A stretch of 64,000 nucleotides of DNA from Coleophoma eucalyptorum (lineage: Eukaryota; Ascomycota; Leotiomycetes; Helotiales; Dermateaceae), in the NCBI GenBank assembly GCA_026120035.1, contig JALRME010000001.1, forward strand, positions 2,059,909 through 2,123,908. Direction: 5' to 3'. This document shows positions 42,810 to 53,193 of this stretch, in pieces. Under the pieces are notes generated by a model. The model saw only the letters and a program-made list of their open reading frames with translations, was not told the origin of the DNA and did not search any database. A program made the position numbers and the translations under genes. The stretch's first letter is position 1; each line of letters opens with the position of its first letter.

Positions 42810-44376
42810 TTTGCGTGTGGTAATTAAGAATACGATATTGAGCGAGACTTGGTGGCAATATCGAAATAATAATCCTTGGGCCGCATTCAAGACTGATATT
42901 TGAGAAAACGTATCGCGAGAGCAGGGAGCGGAAGATTTAAAGAAGAGAAGTCGCGGATTATCAGCGCACGAATGCGGCGATGGCGTAGCCACTTGTTGAA
43001 ACCGACACCTTCGTACGGTCAGGTAAGGAAGAGCAGGAAGGACCAGCGTGTGTGCGCTTGGGCATAAGAAAAGCTCAGATGCCTATTACTGTGCAGTACC
43101 TGTCAAAGACTCTCGCCATTCCGGGTTGTGTGTGTGCTACGTGCACAAGCGGGCGAGGGCGATACGAAGCCAAATGACCATCTCAGATCTCCCATTGCCT
43201 CCTGGTGGCTGTGCTAAAACACGACGCCGTTCAGTCGACTAAACCACCCTGCGGAACCCGCTTGCGCGCACAGGTGGAGATTTTGTGTCGTTTTGCTTCC
43301 TCCCATATCAGAGAATGCGGGCTCGGTGCCTTTTCCCTGTCGTGGGCAATCATTTTATAAGGCCGTGGTGTGCCGATGCTACGTCGTACGGAGATGCAGG
43401 TCTTGAAGTTGGCGAGAATGCCACTGCAGCAAGGTCGCGAAACGCCGACTCCCAATCCTTTCATGCCGCTGTCAGACCAGCTTCATTACTCTGTGACAAG
43501 AATGGATTACGCTCCAACTAACCCTTACTTCTAAGCAGAAGTCATGTTTGTGGCCGTTTGCACTGCTTGGGGATGAATAGAAATGACAACTCATTCACGT
43601 CATAGGTCGTCACGAGTTTGCTGAGTCAGAGTCGAGCAGCTACGCAGAACGCATGACTTTTTCGGTTCAGCAACGGGAACTGCGGTTGTAGGATGGTGGC
43701 TTGGAGAACACTTTGGGACGTTTGACATAGTTCCCGTCATCTGTACAAGGTACTTCGATGTCTATATCAGTCTCATGGGATTCCTTCGCCTGGAGATGTC
43801 GTGAAGCAAGTAAGATCTTCACCAGGGGTTTGACAGGCACACGGACGATCTCGTCCGAAGCGGTATTCAGGTCGCAGAGCTTTCACGCGAATCATGCTTC
43901 ATGCTAAGAGCAATACACCGAGAGGCCTTACAGTAAAGCAAAGAGACATAGCATTAAATGCTGAGGTAAACTGGGGCGCAATTGTATTATTTGGTTTCTT
44001 ACGACCAAATTCAGCCGAGTTCATGCCAATTACTGCGCACTCGCTCCGAGCATTCGAAATAACATGGCTATGACTCGCTCACGCAAGACCGACTCTTCGC
44101 CGCACTGTGGAGTAGTAAGATTTGTTTCTATTCTGAAAATAGTCCATATACTACCTACCACCTTATGTACAAAATATTCTCTCAGCCCACATGGTACATT
44201 ATACTTATACCTATTATAAAATCTTACGGCTTTTACGGTTAGGCATGGAGCCTCAACTTATACTATTAAGTCCTAATGAATCATTTTTATCTTGCTTCAA
44301 GTTAGCTGATGTGTGAACGCATAGACAAGGAGTTTTAACCAGTAAATCATCTCATCCTATTAAGTTATGTAGATCG
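42810..44376. other. Intergenic region, 1.6 kb
   Basis: The first half contains the promoter of the leftward hypothetical gene and overlapping small ORFs (43048-43521) without protein character. The second half (44100-44370) is strongly A/T-rich with many TA steps. No gene recognised. Confidence 0.5.
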
Positions 44377-45739
44377 TTAAATCTCAATACTCGATTGACC
44401 ATCCCAAATCTACCCACATTAGAACACGGTCAGTTCAAGATATGAAGTCACTGGAGTTCTCTGAAAAGAAATCGGGGAAACACTTACACCAAGTACCACT
44501 TGGCCATCCTTCTCAAACAATGCCACAATATCATTCCCATTCGCCAGCCCAACTTGCCAGACAACAGAATCAGTCTGCTGCTCTAAGAATTCCTTCACCA
44601 ATGAACCATTGGCAATATCCCAAAGTCTCACCATCCCATCGCTACCACCAGTTAACAGCCACCTTTTCTCTTCCAAATAAGCCATCGATACAACTGCTGC
44701 GTATTCATGTGCCTGTATCACCGCTTTCTGATTGAATGTATTAAGATCCCAAATCGAGATGCTTCCCGAGGCATCACCTGCGATGAGTGTATTGTCTGGT
44801 AGGAGCTGGAGGCGGCTTATGAGACCTTTATTGGGGCCTGAGAGGTGGGCAAGGCATGCTCTGGGGGGGGCTTTATCAGAATTTCGAAAGGAAAAGAAGA
44901 AGAGAAAACAAAGGCATTAAACATGAAGTAGGGTGAAGAACGTACCCATCCATCACATCCCAAACTCGTAAATCACCCTCTGCACCAGCACTGATTAGTC
45001 TCCTTCTCGTGGAATCAAGTGACAGAGCAAAGACAATTCCATCACATCTCAATTCCCTCTCAGGCATAATTCTTGACACCGTCTCGCCATCAAGATCTAA
45101 ATCTTTCAGATCCCAAACACGAACAATGCCTTCATGGCCAGCAGCCACGACTTTCACAGTCGAATGTCCATCTTCACTTCCCCACTCAAATACCCCGCCA
45201 CACCTCACCACATCCACCATTCCCTCAAGAATAGCAACACACCTGCCACCCTTCGAGTCCCAAATCCGGACCTCGCCGGTTCGGCCAGCACTGAGGACCA
45301 AGTCCACTTTCTCTCCACCCAGTGAAAAAGCAGGAAAGATGCGCAACACTCGTATACTTTCCCGCTCAGGCAAACCCGAGAACGTCCATCTCCTCTCAAT
45401 ACCTGCCGGGATCGTCCCATCGTGCAAACCAGCGAGCTGCCAAAGCTCCAGGAAACCGCTCACTCCGCCAACTACGAACCATGGCTCGGACGGATGAGAG
45501 GTGAGGGTCCAGAGGCCGGCAGAGGAGATCTTGCTGCTTTTGGTTCCGTCATCTCCGGCCGAGCCCAAGACCTTGTTTTTCAATTGGTCCAGGGGGGTTA
45601 TGGAGAGATGGCCGTCTGAGAGAGTTGTGAAGATGTGTGTTTGTGTGACGTGCAAACTGGTTGGCACGCCCTCGGTTGTGGCGCTTAGGATCCGGGTGGC
45701 CGTTGGAGTGTGAGGGTAGAGGGGAGGATGTGCTGACAT
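44377..45739 (-). CDS. WD40-repeat protein
   Basis: A beta-propeller protein of about 399 residues. Exons are 45739-44946, 44860-44488 and a final 11-codon exon at 44409-44377. The last junction replaces a read-through tail with VVLGIWDGQSSIEI, a proper WD-type strand end, so I prefer it. Repeats with GH/WD spacing are visible: SAGRTGEVRIWDSKGG, AAGHEGIVRVWDLKD, SAGAEGDLRVWDVMDG, AGDASGSISIWDLNT and TGGSDGMVRLWDIANG, giving about seven blades with the weaker N-terminal ones. No F-box, LisH or enzymatic domain is seen. It is probably a scaffold; the partner is unknown. It lies tandem with the coiled-coil gene. Confidence 0.82.
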
Positions 45740-46176
45740 TCTTGAAGTCTTTCACGATTTGCTGGATGTTATCTATACACTCTGGACGCAGAAGAAAAGA
45801 AATTGCGCCAATTTGTGCACTTGCCCCGTGAGGTGTCAAGTTGTACGTGAAATAGGCAGCAACGGCATGCCGATCTTAAGCTAAGCGACCAGGAGAGATA
45901 TTATAGGAAAGCAGGTGCATATATGTACACAGCAATTCTGGGCCTCGTCAGGACGGAATCCCGGAGGTGCCCAAGATATATCCACTGCAAAAAGGAAGAG
46001 AGCGCTGAGAGCCATTACTGATAGTCGTATAATATACTAAATAGATATTCAAAGGAAAAGCCCCAACCCCATATATAGATTTTCCTGACTCGCTACAAAA
46101 ACGAGGACGATTAATCAAACTCCAGACTCACTACCACCGCCGATTAAGGACTATCTATACTAACACCAACTACCAC
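45740..46176. other. Short tandem intergenic region
   Basis: Contains the promoter of the WD40 gene and the 3' end of the coiled-coil gene. C/A-rich near 46080-46170; no gene. Confidence 0.5.
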
Positions 46177-48522
46177 TCAAGTCCCAAAAGCCTCCTCCGC
46201 CTCAGACTCCTCCAAGAACCCAAGTCCACTATCATATCTCCTCCTGCCTCTCATCTTGGTCACAGGAGTAATGTTCGAGAGACCCCTTGAAACCTTTCTC
46301 GCTGAACCACTATCGAACATACCACCGCGTCTCACATATCCTTCTTCGCCTTCACTCTCTCCGTTAGTAGCAATAGATGTCGGACTACTATTGACACCCA
46401 CTAGACCGTGAGTGTTTCGCGGAGTTGGAGAATCGCCTGCAAGATAGCCCATTCCCATCTCAAGGACACCGCTAAGTTGTTGCCGCATCCTTTGCACGAT
46501 ATCCATGCCGCGCTTCCGCTCATCCTTGACCTTGATCTCTAATCCAGAGACATCCCGACGAAGGTTCAATATCGTGGCATGCGCTTCTCGAAGCGCCGAA
46601 TTGGCCGAATCGAGCTCGGTCCTTAGGCTGAGAATTTGAGAGTCACGAAGAGCAAGTGCTTCTCCGTGTTCGCGTTCTCGATCTGCTCCATTAGATTGCA
46701 GAGTGAAAATTGTGTTTTTCTGGTCTTCGATGACGCTGCTCCTCTCTTGTAATTCATCCTGTAGTTCCGCCTTGATGATGGCAGAAGCTTCTAATGCAGC
46801 CGACAAACGACGCTCAAGCTCCGCAATGAGAAACCCTTTGCCTTCGTTATCGGCGCGAGTGATGTCATGCTTAAGAACCTCGTTTTGCAGCTTGTCCTCT
46901 AGAGAAGCCTGAGTCACCTTATTCTCGTTCTCAATTTGCTGAACCAAATCCTCAAGACTCTTTACTTCGGCTCGATATTTTGCAAGGGCTTCTTTAAGAC
47001 GTTCATTGTTAACCTCCTTTTCGCTAACCTCGGTACGTAGTTCAGTCACAGTATCCGTTGCAGTCTTAAGTTCTTTCTGGCAGTCTTGAAGAACGTCGAC
47101 ACGGGTGTTGATTTGCTGCCTAAGCAAGATTTCTTGGTCATGGTATTGGTCAATGCTCTCGTCTCTTGCCTTAACCTTCTTAAGCAGACCACGAACACGA
47201 GACACGAGCATCTCAAGCAGTTTTGAATTCTCGAATCCTTCTGAATTCTCACCAGGGGTGAGATATTCAAGATCTAGCCGTGCTTGCCGAAATTGCTTTG
47301 CGATTGTAGCTACCGTCTCTTCCGGTCCTGACGAGCCAAATCCCAGCGTTGAAATTTCAGTTGAGAGTGCAGAAAAGCTAGCATCTTTCTCCTGAGCCTG
47401 TGATTGAATAAGAGCTAGTTGGGTCAACACGGAGTCCAGGGCTGAGTCGAGAGTAGAATGATCATGCGACTGATCCAGTGGAATGAATTCTGCAAGTTTG
47501 TCTTCTAACCTCGAATGATTATCCTCCTTGAAGGCAATTGCGGAATTGAGCTTTGAGATCTCGGACCGAAGAGATTCAAGCTGTTGTTTCAAGGAATCTT
47601 TCTCAGTGTCCAAGACGGGTAGGTCTGCTTGGATCCCCGCACTAGAACAAGAAGGCGGCAGGCATGGTGTATTTGGTAAAGTGTGTGGTGGAGAAAGAAA
47701 AGAAGTCTTGAGTCTCGTGGGTGTGGTCATAACCTCATCATCATTTATAGTAAAATCCTCATCGTAATTCGTGATCATAAAGTCATCCTCGTCGTCGTTA
47801 TTGTCGAAAGGATCTTGGGCAGCCATAGTCCAATCATTGCTCTCCCATTGACTAGACTCTTCCTTCTGTTGCAGTTCTGCCTTTAGGCTCGAGATTTGTT
47901 GTTCCAGCTCCTCAACCTTACTACTGAGTTTTGAATTTGTCGTCATCGACGACCCTACTTCTCCTTCAAATTGGCTGGCGATATCGTGTTCATCTCTCAT
48001 GCTTTGCATTTCTGCATCCCTCATCTCTAACTCACGTCTCAATCTCTCAATCTCCTGCTTCCTACTCTTTGTTTTGCGCCTCTTATCTGATTCGATATTG
48101 TTGATCTCCTCGCTCAATCGATTCCGTCGAAGTCTTCGCTTGACTCTCCCATCCAAAACCTGTCGCAATGGGGCGAACTGCAGAGTGCCTGAAAGTGGTT
48201 CGTCATATTGGGCTCGGTTGGACAAGTTTGCTGGTGTAGAGTGACGACGCTTAGAGCCAGTAGAGAGAGATGTCCGTCGGATGATTGGGGTTAGGCCTGA
48301 AGAAAAATCATCAGGTATCGCGGGGCCTGGATCGGAAAATCTCACGCGCTTTTTCGCCCGGCTTGGTGTCGTTGGTGGTGTCGATATACCATGGCGGTCT
48401 GTGGATCTGAGTTTTGACGCAGAATTGATCACAAGTCCACTGCTGCTCCTCCGTTTCCTCCGGACAGCAATCGATCGATCGTCCGTGAGATCAATTCCCG
48501 CTGAGTTATCAAGATCTACCAT
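46177..48522 (-). CDS. Large coiled-coil protein with N-terminal RVxF-like motif
   Basis: About 781 residues in one exon. Residues 1-150 are basic and Ser/Thr/Pro-rich (VRRKRRSSSGLV, TPPTTPSRAKKRVRFSDPGP), with several minimal CDK-like S/TP sites. KKRVRFSD fits the protein-phosphatase-1 docking consensus. Residues ~155-230 and ~320-690 are long heptad-patterned coiled coils (RLRRELEMRDAEMQSMRD, ERLKEALAKYRAEVKSLED), interrupted by an acidic stretch (NNDDEDDFMITNYDED). The C-terminus is Gly/Arg/Ser-rich with SNITPVTKMRGRRRYDSG. This architecture resembles spindle-pole, kinetochore or nuclear-envelope coiled-coil proteins, but I cannot assign a named orthologue. Confidence 0.72.
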   Translation of the reverse strand: MVDLDNSAGIDLTDDRSIAVRRKRRSSSGLVINSASKLRSTDRHGISTPPTTPSRAKKRVRFSDPGPAIPDDFSSGLTPIIRRTSLSTGSKRRHSTPANLSNRAQYDEPLSGTLQFAPLRQVLDGRVKRRLRRNRLSEEINNIESDKRRKTKSRKQEIERLRRELEMRDAEMQSMRDEHDIASQFEGEVGSSMTTNSKLSSKVEELEQQISSLKAELQQKEESSQWESNDWTMAAQDPFDNNDDEDDFMITNYDEDFTINDDEVMTTPTRLKTSFLSPPHTLPNTPCLPPSCSSAGIQADLPVLDTEKDSLKQQLESLRSEISKLNSAIAFKEDNHSRLEDKLAEFIPLDQSHDHSTLDSALDSVLTQLALIQSQAQEKDASFSALSTEISTLGFGSSGPEETVATIAKQFRQARLDLEYLTPGENSEGFENSKLLEMLVSRVRGLLKKVKARDESIDQYHDQEILLRQQINTRVDVLQDCQKELKTATDTVTELRTEVSEKEVNNERLKEALAKYRAEVKSLEDLVQQIENENKVTQASLEDKLQNEVLKHDITRADNEGKGFLIAELERRLSAALEASAIIKAELQDELQERSSVIEDQKNTIFTLQSNGADREREHGEALALRDSQILSLRTELDSANSALREAHATILNLRRDVSGLEIKVKDERKRGMDIVQRMRQQLSGVLEMGMGYLAGDSPTPRNTHGLVGVNSSPTSIATNGESEGEEGYVRRGGMFDSGSARKVSRGLSNITPVTKMRGRRRYDSGLGFLEESEAEEAFGT

Positions 48523-49338
48523 CTTTCCCGTGGTTGCTAGGGCGATTAGATATGGTCAAAGGTGCGGGTGAAAAGCATATGGCTTTGCTCAGAACTTTCT
48601 GGAGGGGAAATGGCTGTCGAAATGAAATGTAAAAGAAGAGAAATGAGAGATTAAAATATGGAGTTAGAAGATTCAACGCGGGCCTCGAAGATCTCGTTCA
48701 AGGCCATATAAATGACCATGTCTAGTATTGTTTACAAAAAGCCCGATCTGGAGAAAGCGTCCTCGCTTCAAGGCATTCTACTCGCTTATGGGTTTGAACC
48801 TTGTCCGACAAGACAAACGATTGGGCGAGAGGACGACAGCGACGAACGCGTAGAGTCACTCTGGTGGAGCTGCGTGGCCATAAAGTGGCGAAAGAAAACA
48901 AGGAGGTTGAAGGGTACCTGCATGGCATCGACAAACATCTCGAGATATGGAGATATATTCTCGTATACCCCAGAGTCCTAACCAGCCGGCAAGTTTGTAA
49001 GCTCGAAAAGCAGTGCAATGGACATTTGAGAATTTGGTTCGGCCCTGGTGGGCGGTAAAACATTTTGAAAATTCAAGTACTGTGCGTGCGAGTCCCATTT
49101 TCATAAGACAACCCTTGAAAAGGAATGCACCCCAGGGTCCAGCAATTTCGGCCCAAGAGCCCAACTTGAACATAATGCTGTCATTCATTCTGCACAGGCC
49201 TTTCCAAAAGACCCAAAGCCTTCATAACGCGACAACGCGACAACGCGACAGGTCTGCCTAAATATTGATTGGACAAGAGGATGTCTTCGTGTCCGAATCC
49301 TGGATTGTGAAATCCAATCATAAGATATATTATAATTC
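48523..49338. other. Intergenic region with an 8-bp triple repeat
   Basis: Promoter side of the coiled-coil gene and 3' side of the HNH gene. ORFs on both strands here overlap and look non-coding. The unit ACGCGACA is repeated three times around 49225-49250. Confidence 0.5.
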
Positions 49339-50148
49339 TTACCTCGCCTTCCACCTCACTTTGCCAACCCAGAGCGCAAACTTCTGCACGTCTTCTCTTT
49401 CCCTGAGCAGATCGACGGTATAGAATTCCTTCGCGAGCTCCTCATTGCTAGCCACCCGGTGCACAAAACTATGGCATGCTCTGCATATCCAGGCAACGTT
49501 TTCCAGCATATCTTGCGTGTGCCAATTACGTTTAATGGCCTTTGTATGCACCTCGCGTGGTATCAAATGATGATAGGTAAGCGGAATCCAAGAGCGCTCG
49601 CAGATCTCGCATTCCGATGCTTGGTTCTTGGTCGTTGATGGTGGGGGAGGTGCAGTAGTGATTGTGGTGAGGTAGGTATTCAGAATTGGCGTAAAGAATT
49701 CGACCGGTGTACGGTTGGGGGGCAGGAGAGAGTAAGTCTGGAAGGAGTCGATGATTGATGGAGAGAGCATATTTAGAATTTGCTCTGTCGCATCAAGGTC
49801 CAGTGGTAAGGAATACTGATTTTGGAGCTGGGTAGTGTTCACCCAAGTGGAGTAGTTCAGGCTCCGTAGTTCGGGCGGTAACACGTTGAACACTTCCGTT
49901 GCAATATACTATTTTGGTCAGTAGATAAAGCAGAAGATGTGGGCACTAACATCTATGAATTCAGCCAGTTCTTCTGCATCATTAACTTCACCTGTTGTCT
50001 GAGCAGAAACAGGTTTGATCGCCGTCTTCCGTCCATACTTTCGGGCCTTGCGCTTCTTAGGTTCATCACCAACTGACTTCTCAATCAGTGGTGTTGACAA
50101 ACAGTCCCGGAAGAGTTGATAGTTTGACAACTCTTCATCTGGGATCAT
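49339..50148 (-). CDS. HNH-domain protein (fungal HNH nuclease-like)
   Basis: About 255 residues. Exons are 50148-49951 and 49908-49339. The HNH domain lies in the C-terminal third: CEIC (166-169), TYHHLIPREVH (His179/His180), then ICRACHSFVH (Cys208, Cys211, His212, His216). This is a ββα-metal arrangement with the two CxxC pairs that bind structural zinc. The N-terminal part (LSNYQLFRDCLSTPLIE, KKRKARKYGRK) is charged and basic with no second domain. Such stand-alone HNH proteins are widespread in ascomycetes; substrate and role are not known, and nuclease activity is inferred from the motif only. There is no sign of an intron-homing or phage context. It is divergent from the haloacid dehalogenase gene across 360 bp. 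Confidence 0.88.
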
Positions 50149-50508
50149 TACTGAGTGTGCGTTACAATGACGCTGCTGGTGAAGTATGCGATTGACAACT
50201 CAGAGCCCGGGGCCAAACTAACTAAGGAAGCACAGTTGTAATGTGGCTGGAACAAAAGAAACAACACCCTCAACACAACCGCTGACCTTTAGATCCCAGC
50301 TTCGTGTTCTGTCTCCAGATTATCTTCGACTGTGGGGCTGTCAGAAAGCCGTTGGAGAGCTAGATGCTTCGATCACGTGAAGCAATGCCTACCCCACTGA
50401 TGTCACCACAGCTGGCGGGGAAGACTTCATTGTGGAAAGAGTATCACGAACTGTCATTGAAGGCAAGCCATATCTCTACAGCCTGGACAGGAGCTCTAGG
50501 AAACGAAC
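50149..50508. promoter_or_regulatory. Divergent promoter region, HNH and HAD genes
   Basis: Start-to-start spacing of 360 bp. No clear TATA box; no other feature recognised. Confidence 0.45.
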
Positions 50509-51306
50509 ATGTCTTCGACAGAAAAGATAATAATTGCATTTGATCTGTATGGGACTCTGCTCTCTACTGAGTCGATCGCAAAAGAGCTAGCCACGCACTT
50601 CGGCAATGACAAAGCACAATCAATCGCGGCACTATGGAGAAGATATCAACTGGAGTACACCTGGAGGATGAACAGCATGTGTGAGTGTGACGGTTCTTTA
50701 CTAAAGTATGCCACTAATCGAGACCCAGCACTGTATAAGCCGTTCGACGAGATCACAAATGCTGCACTCAAACATGCTCTTGCCGAGCACTCCGTCTCAC
50801 TTTCAAAGGAATCCATTGAGAGCCTCATGAAGGCGTACGATTCTCTGGGTACTTTCCCAGAGGTTGAGCATGGTCTGAAATCTATAGCGAGTGATCCGAA
50901 CATCGAGGCATACGTTTTCTCCAACGGCACGGATGCTATGGTTGGCTCCTCCGTAAAGCAATCACCGTCATTGTCCCAACATGCGCACATCTTTAAGAAC
51001 CTTATTACGGTTGAAGAGATCAGCGTGTTTAAGCCCGACAGAAGGGTGTATGAGCACCTTGCCAAGAAAGTTGGCCAGGAGATGAAGAAGATTTGGCTGG
51101 TTAGCGGAAACCCTTTTGACATTGTGGGGGCGAAGGTTGCTGGAATTCAGGCTGCGTGGGTCAACAGAGCTGGTGGACATCATGGATCAGGAGGTTGGAA
51201 TGATAAACTAGGAGAACTCTGTGGTGATGTGAGACCGACGGTCATCGTGGAGGGCGTCGATGATGCGGTGGAAGCTATTCGACGTTGGACATCTGAGCAT
51301 CAATGA
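50509..51306 (+). CDS. Type II haloacid dehalogenase (HAD hydrolase)
   Basis: HAD-superfamily hydrolase of the L-2-haloacid dehalogenase type, 265 residues in one exon. All catalytic positions of the family can be lined up: nucleophile Asp12 in FDLYGTL, Thr16, Arg44/Arg45 in ALWRRYQLEYTW, Ser138-Asn139 in VFSNGTD, Lys175 and Tyr181 in FKPDRRVY, and Ser199-Asn201-Asp204 in VSGNPFD. The LWRRYQLEYTWRM phrase is the cap-domain signature of the 2-haloacid dehalogenases rather than of phosphatases. True substrate in fungi is usually unknown; dehalogenation of 2-haloalkanoates is possible but unproven. No transporter or partner gene lies beside it. Confidence 0.92.
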   Translation: MSSTEKIIIAFDLYGTLLSTESIAKELATHFGNDKAQSIAALWRRYQLEYTWRMNSMCECDGSLLKYATNRDPALYKPFDEITNAALKHALAEHSVSLSKESIESLMKAYDSLGTFPEVEHGLKSIASDPNIEAYVFSNGTDAMVGSSVKQSPSLSQHAHIFKNLITVEEISVFKPDRRVYEHLAKKVGQEMKKIWLVSGNPFDIVGAKVAGIQAAWVNRAGGHHGSGGWNDKLGELCGDVRPTVIVEGVDDAVEAIRRWTSEHQ

Positions 51307-51904
51307 TGGCGATATCCCGAGGATGGAGCCAACGTGTGTACATCCAGGAAGGTTAATTTGGGTCTCAGCGCCACAACGTGCATTTACCCCACGGGGTGTT
51401 GTATATTTTGACGTCACATCATGGAGGGAAGGCACTGCAGTCTCAAGTTATTGTGACTTCTCGAAAGATCGGCATGGGTACCACAGCGCATGTTCACCGT
51501 CTCGTGCCAATCGTGTCGGGGATTGAATAGGAATAGGAGGCCACGAGTGACCAGAAAGGGGATGAAGTGATATACAATGCACAACGTACTGCAGGGAGTC
51601 AGTAGAGCATATGGCGAAGGGTTTGTAGATCATCCGTCTTGAGTCGGCCTCATAAAGGTTTTGGAGACATAAGCTTCGGTCACAAAGTTGAAGCAGTAAA
51701 TCTTCAGCAGACTAGTCTTGGAATCTAACGAGAGACATGTCTAAAATGACGGAGTGTTGAAATCAGGGGACCAACGACCTTTAACCGGTACGTGCAAGAT
51801 CGACCCGAGATCTCCATAGCCGTTCCCATCCAAAATGGGTACTAGTACAGTAGGTGCGGGGATCGATTACTGGAGAGATTCTTCCGGGGGGGGGCAAGCG
51901 TACG

Positions 51905-52025
51905 ATGAGGTGGAACCAAAGAGAAGATAGAGAGAGAGAAGTACGGTATGGCAAGGTATGGGGTGAGGGAAGGGAAAGGGAAAGGGAAAGGAAGGGTAGA
52001 CGCGAGAAGCGCAAGCGAGAACCAG
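51905..52025 (+). repeat. Purine-rich asymmetric tract with GGGAAA repeats
   Basis: The + strand is dominated by A and G (AGAGAGAGAG, then three GGGAAA units near 51972-51990). The complementary strand is correspondingly C/T-rich. It lies about 1.2 kb upstream of the GH32 gene. Confidence 0.7.
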
Positions 52026-52825
52026 CCCGCAGGTAAAAACAACAACCTCGGCCTTACCATTTTCCACCGCTTGGCTGGTAATGGGAGGGCAGCTCATTGG
52101 CTACAGCCCTGACATGAGATCCACAGATCGCGACCCCAAGTGTACCACGAGACCTGACTGTCGGATCCGGGCTTACAGGTTTGCAGCGTGAGCGATCCTG
52201 AGCTGAGCCCCCTGCGCCTGCGCCTGCACTGCACTGCACTGCACCTATAACCAGAGCCTACTACGGACTGCCAACCTTACAAGCTGCTGTACGGAATCAA
52301 CGTCGTGCCAGCACCAATGCCCGCATTCCACTGCAAAACCACTCCAGACCACCCGACTTGCGGGCTGACTCGGACGGCACTGGACAGGAAAAGGACATGA
52401 CATGACACGACCTAACCAGCCAACTCATCCTCCTTGACCCGCCGCAAACCAGCCCGCCCTACCTTAATTCTCAGGTCGGCCCTCACTAACCAGAATCCCT
52501 GACACATATCCTCGTCTGAACTGGACAAGATGCCACGCGCCACGCCGTTTGGAACGATGGCTGCTGCTACCCTCGGCCAAAAGGTAGCACGGGGGGTCTC
52601 GCGTGATGTGCAAATGGGAGTAATCACTTTCTGGATCGGCCATGATTCCATCGTCATTTCCTCTGCTCACATTATTCCCTTCAGCTGCCGTCTCCTGTTT
52701 GTGTGTTGTGCTTTCTACCTCTTGAGACATCTCCTCGCCCGCTCCCCACAGAAACGCCCTCGGCTCGTTATATACCCCGGATTTTCCCTGTTCCTTTCGT
52801 GTTTGAATTTTGTGGAGAGTCCAGA

Positions 52826-52853
52826 AAGACAGACAGACAGACAGACAGACAGA
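52826..52853 (+). repeat. CAGA/ACAG microsatellite
   Basis: About six to seven tandem ACAG units. Likely length-variable between strains. Confidence 0.9.
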
Positions 52854-52892
52854 TGCCAGACATAAAACCCGAATAACAACATTGTTCCTCTA

Positions 52893-52931
52893 TATACATA
52901 CATACAGACATACATACATCCATACATACAT
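52893..52931 (+). repeat. Imperfect CATA microsatellite
   Basis: Tandem ACAT/CATA units interrupted by CAGA and CATC units. With the CAGA array it forms a compound microsatellite upstream of the GH32 gene. Confidence 0.85.
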
Positions 52932-53193
52932 TCCTCTTTCGCCCTCTTCTATATACTTCTAGACGAGACAACCGATTCTCCTTGTACCTACACTTTATAC
53001 TTTGTACTACTCCTGAGACGTATTAATTTACGACCGAGCACCACGACCCCCAAAACCTAAAAAAATTCCACGTACGAAAGCCCTACAGCTAGTCCTGTCC
53101 CAGCCAGCAGAAAATCCAGCGAACGCTCTCTGTGATAGTTAAAGTAGTGGCCTTGCTCTACTTGACGTAAAGTAGCCTATCTCAACTTTCAGC

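Larger units (their letters stand above)
51307..53193. promoter_or_regulatory. Long GH32 upstream region rich in simple repeats
   Basis: Nearly 1.9 kb before the GH32 start codon. Contains a purine-rich stretch (51905-52025), TGCAC repeats (~52225-52245), a CAGA microsatellite (52826-52853) and a CATA-type microsatellite (52893-52931). A TATATA element lies near 52769. ORFs inside it (for example 52530-52865) run through the microsatellites and are not credible genes. Confidence 0.5.

Noticed and set aside
44461..44487. A 27-nt intron (GTAAGT...TTTCAG) in the WD40 gene
   Set aside because: Too short for a fungal spliceosomal intron. The 77-nt intron ending at GGGTAG has a CTAAT branch point and gives a WD-type end.
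48722..49261. Overlapping ORFs on both strands between the coiled-coil and HNH genes
   Set aside because: All frames are open at once in a GC-balanced promoter-like region and none has protein-like features.
52530..52865. 111-codon ORF upstream of the GH32 gene
   Set aside because: It runs into the CAGA microsatellite (RQTDRQTDR), which explains its openness; it is opposed by another ORF of equal length.
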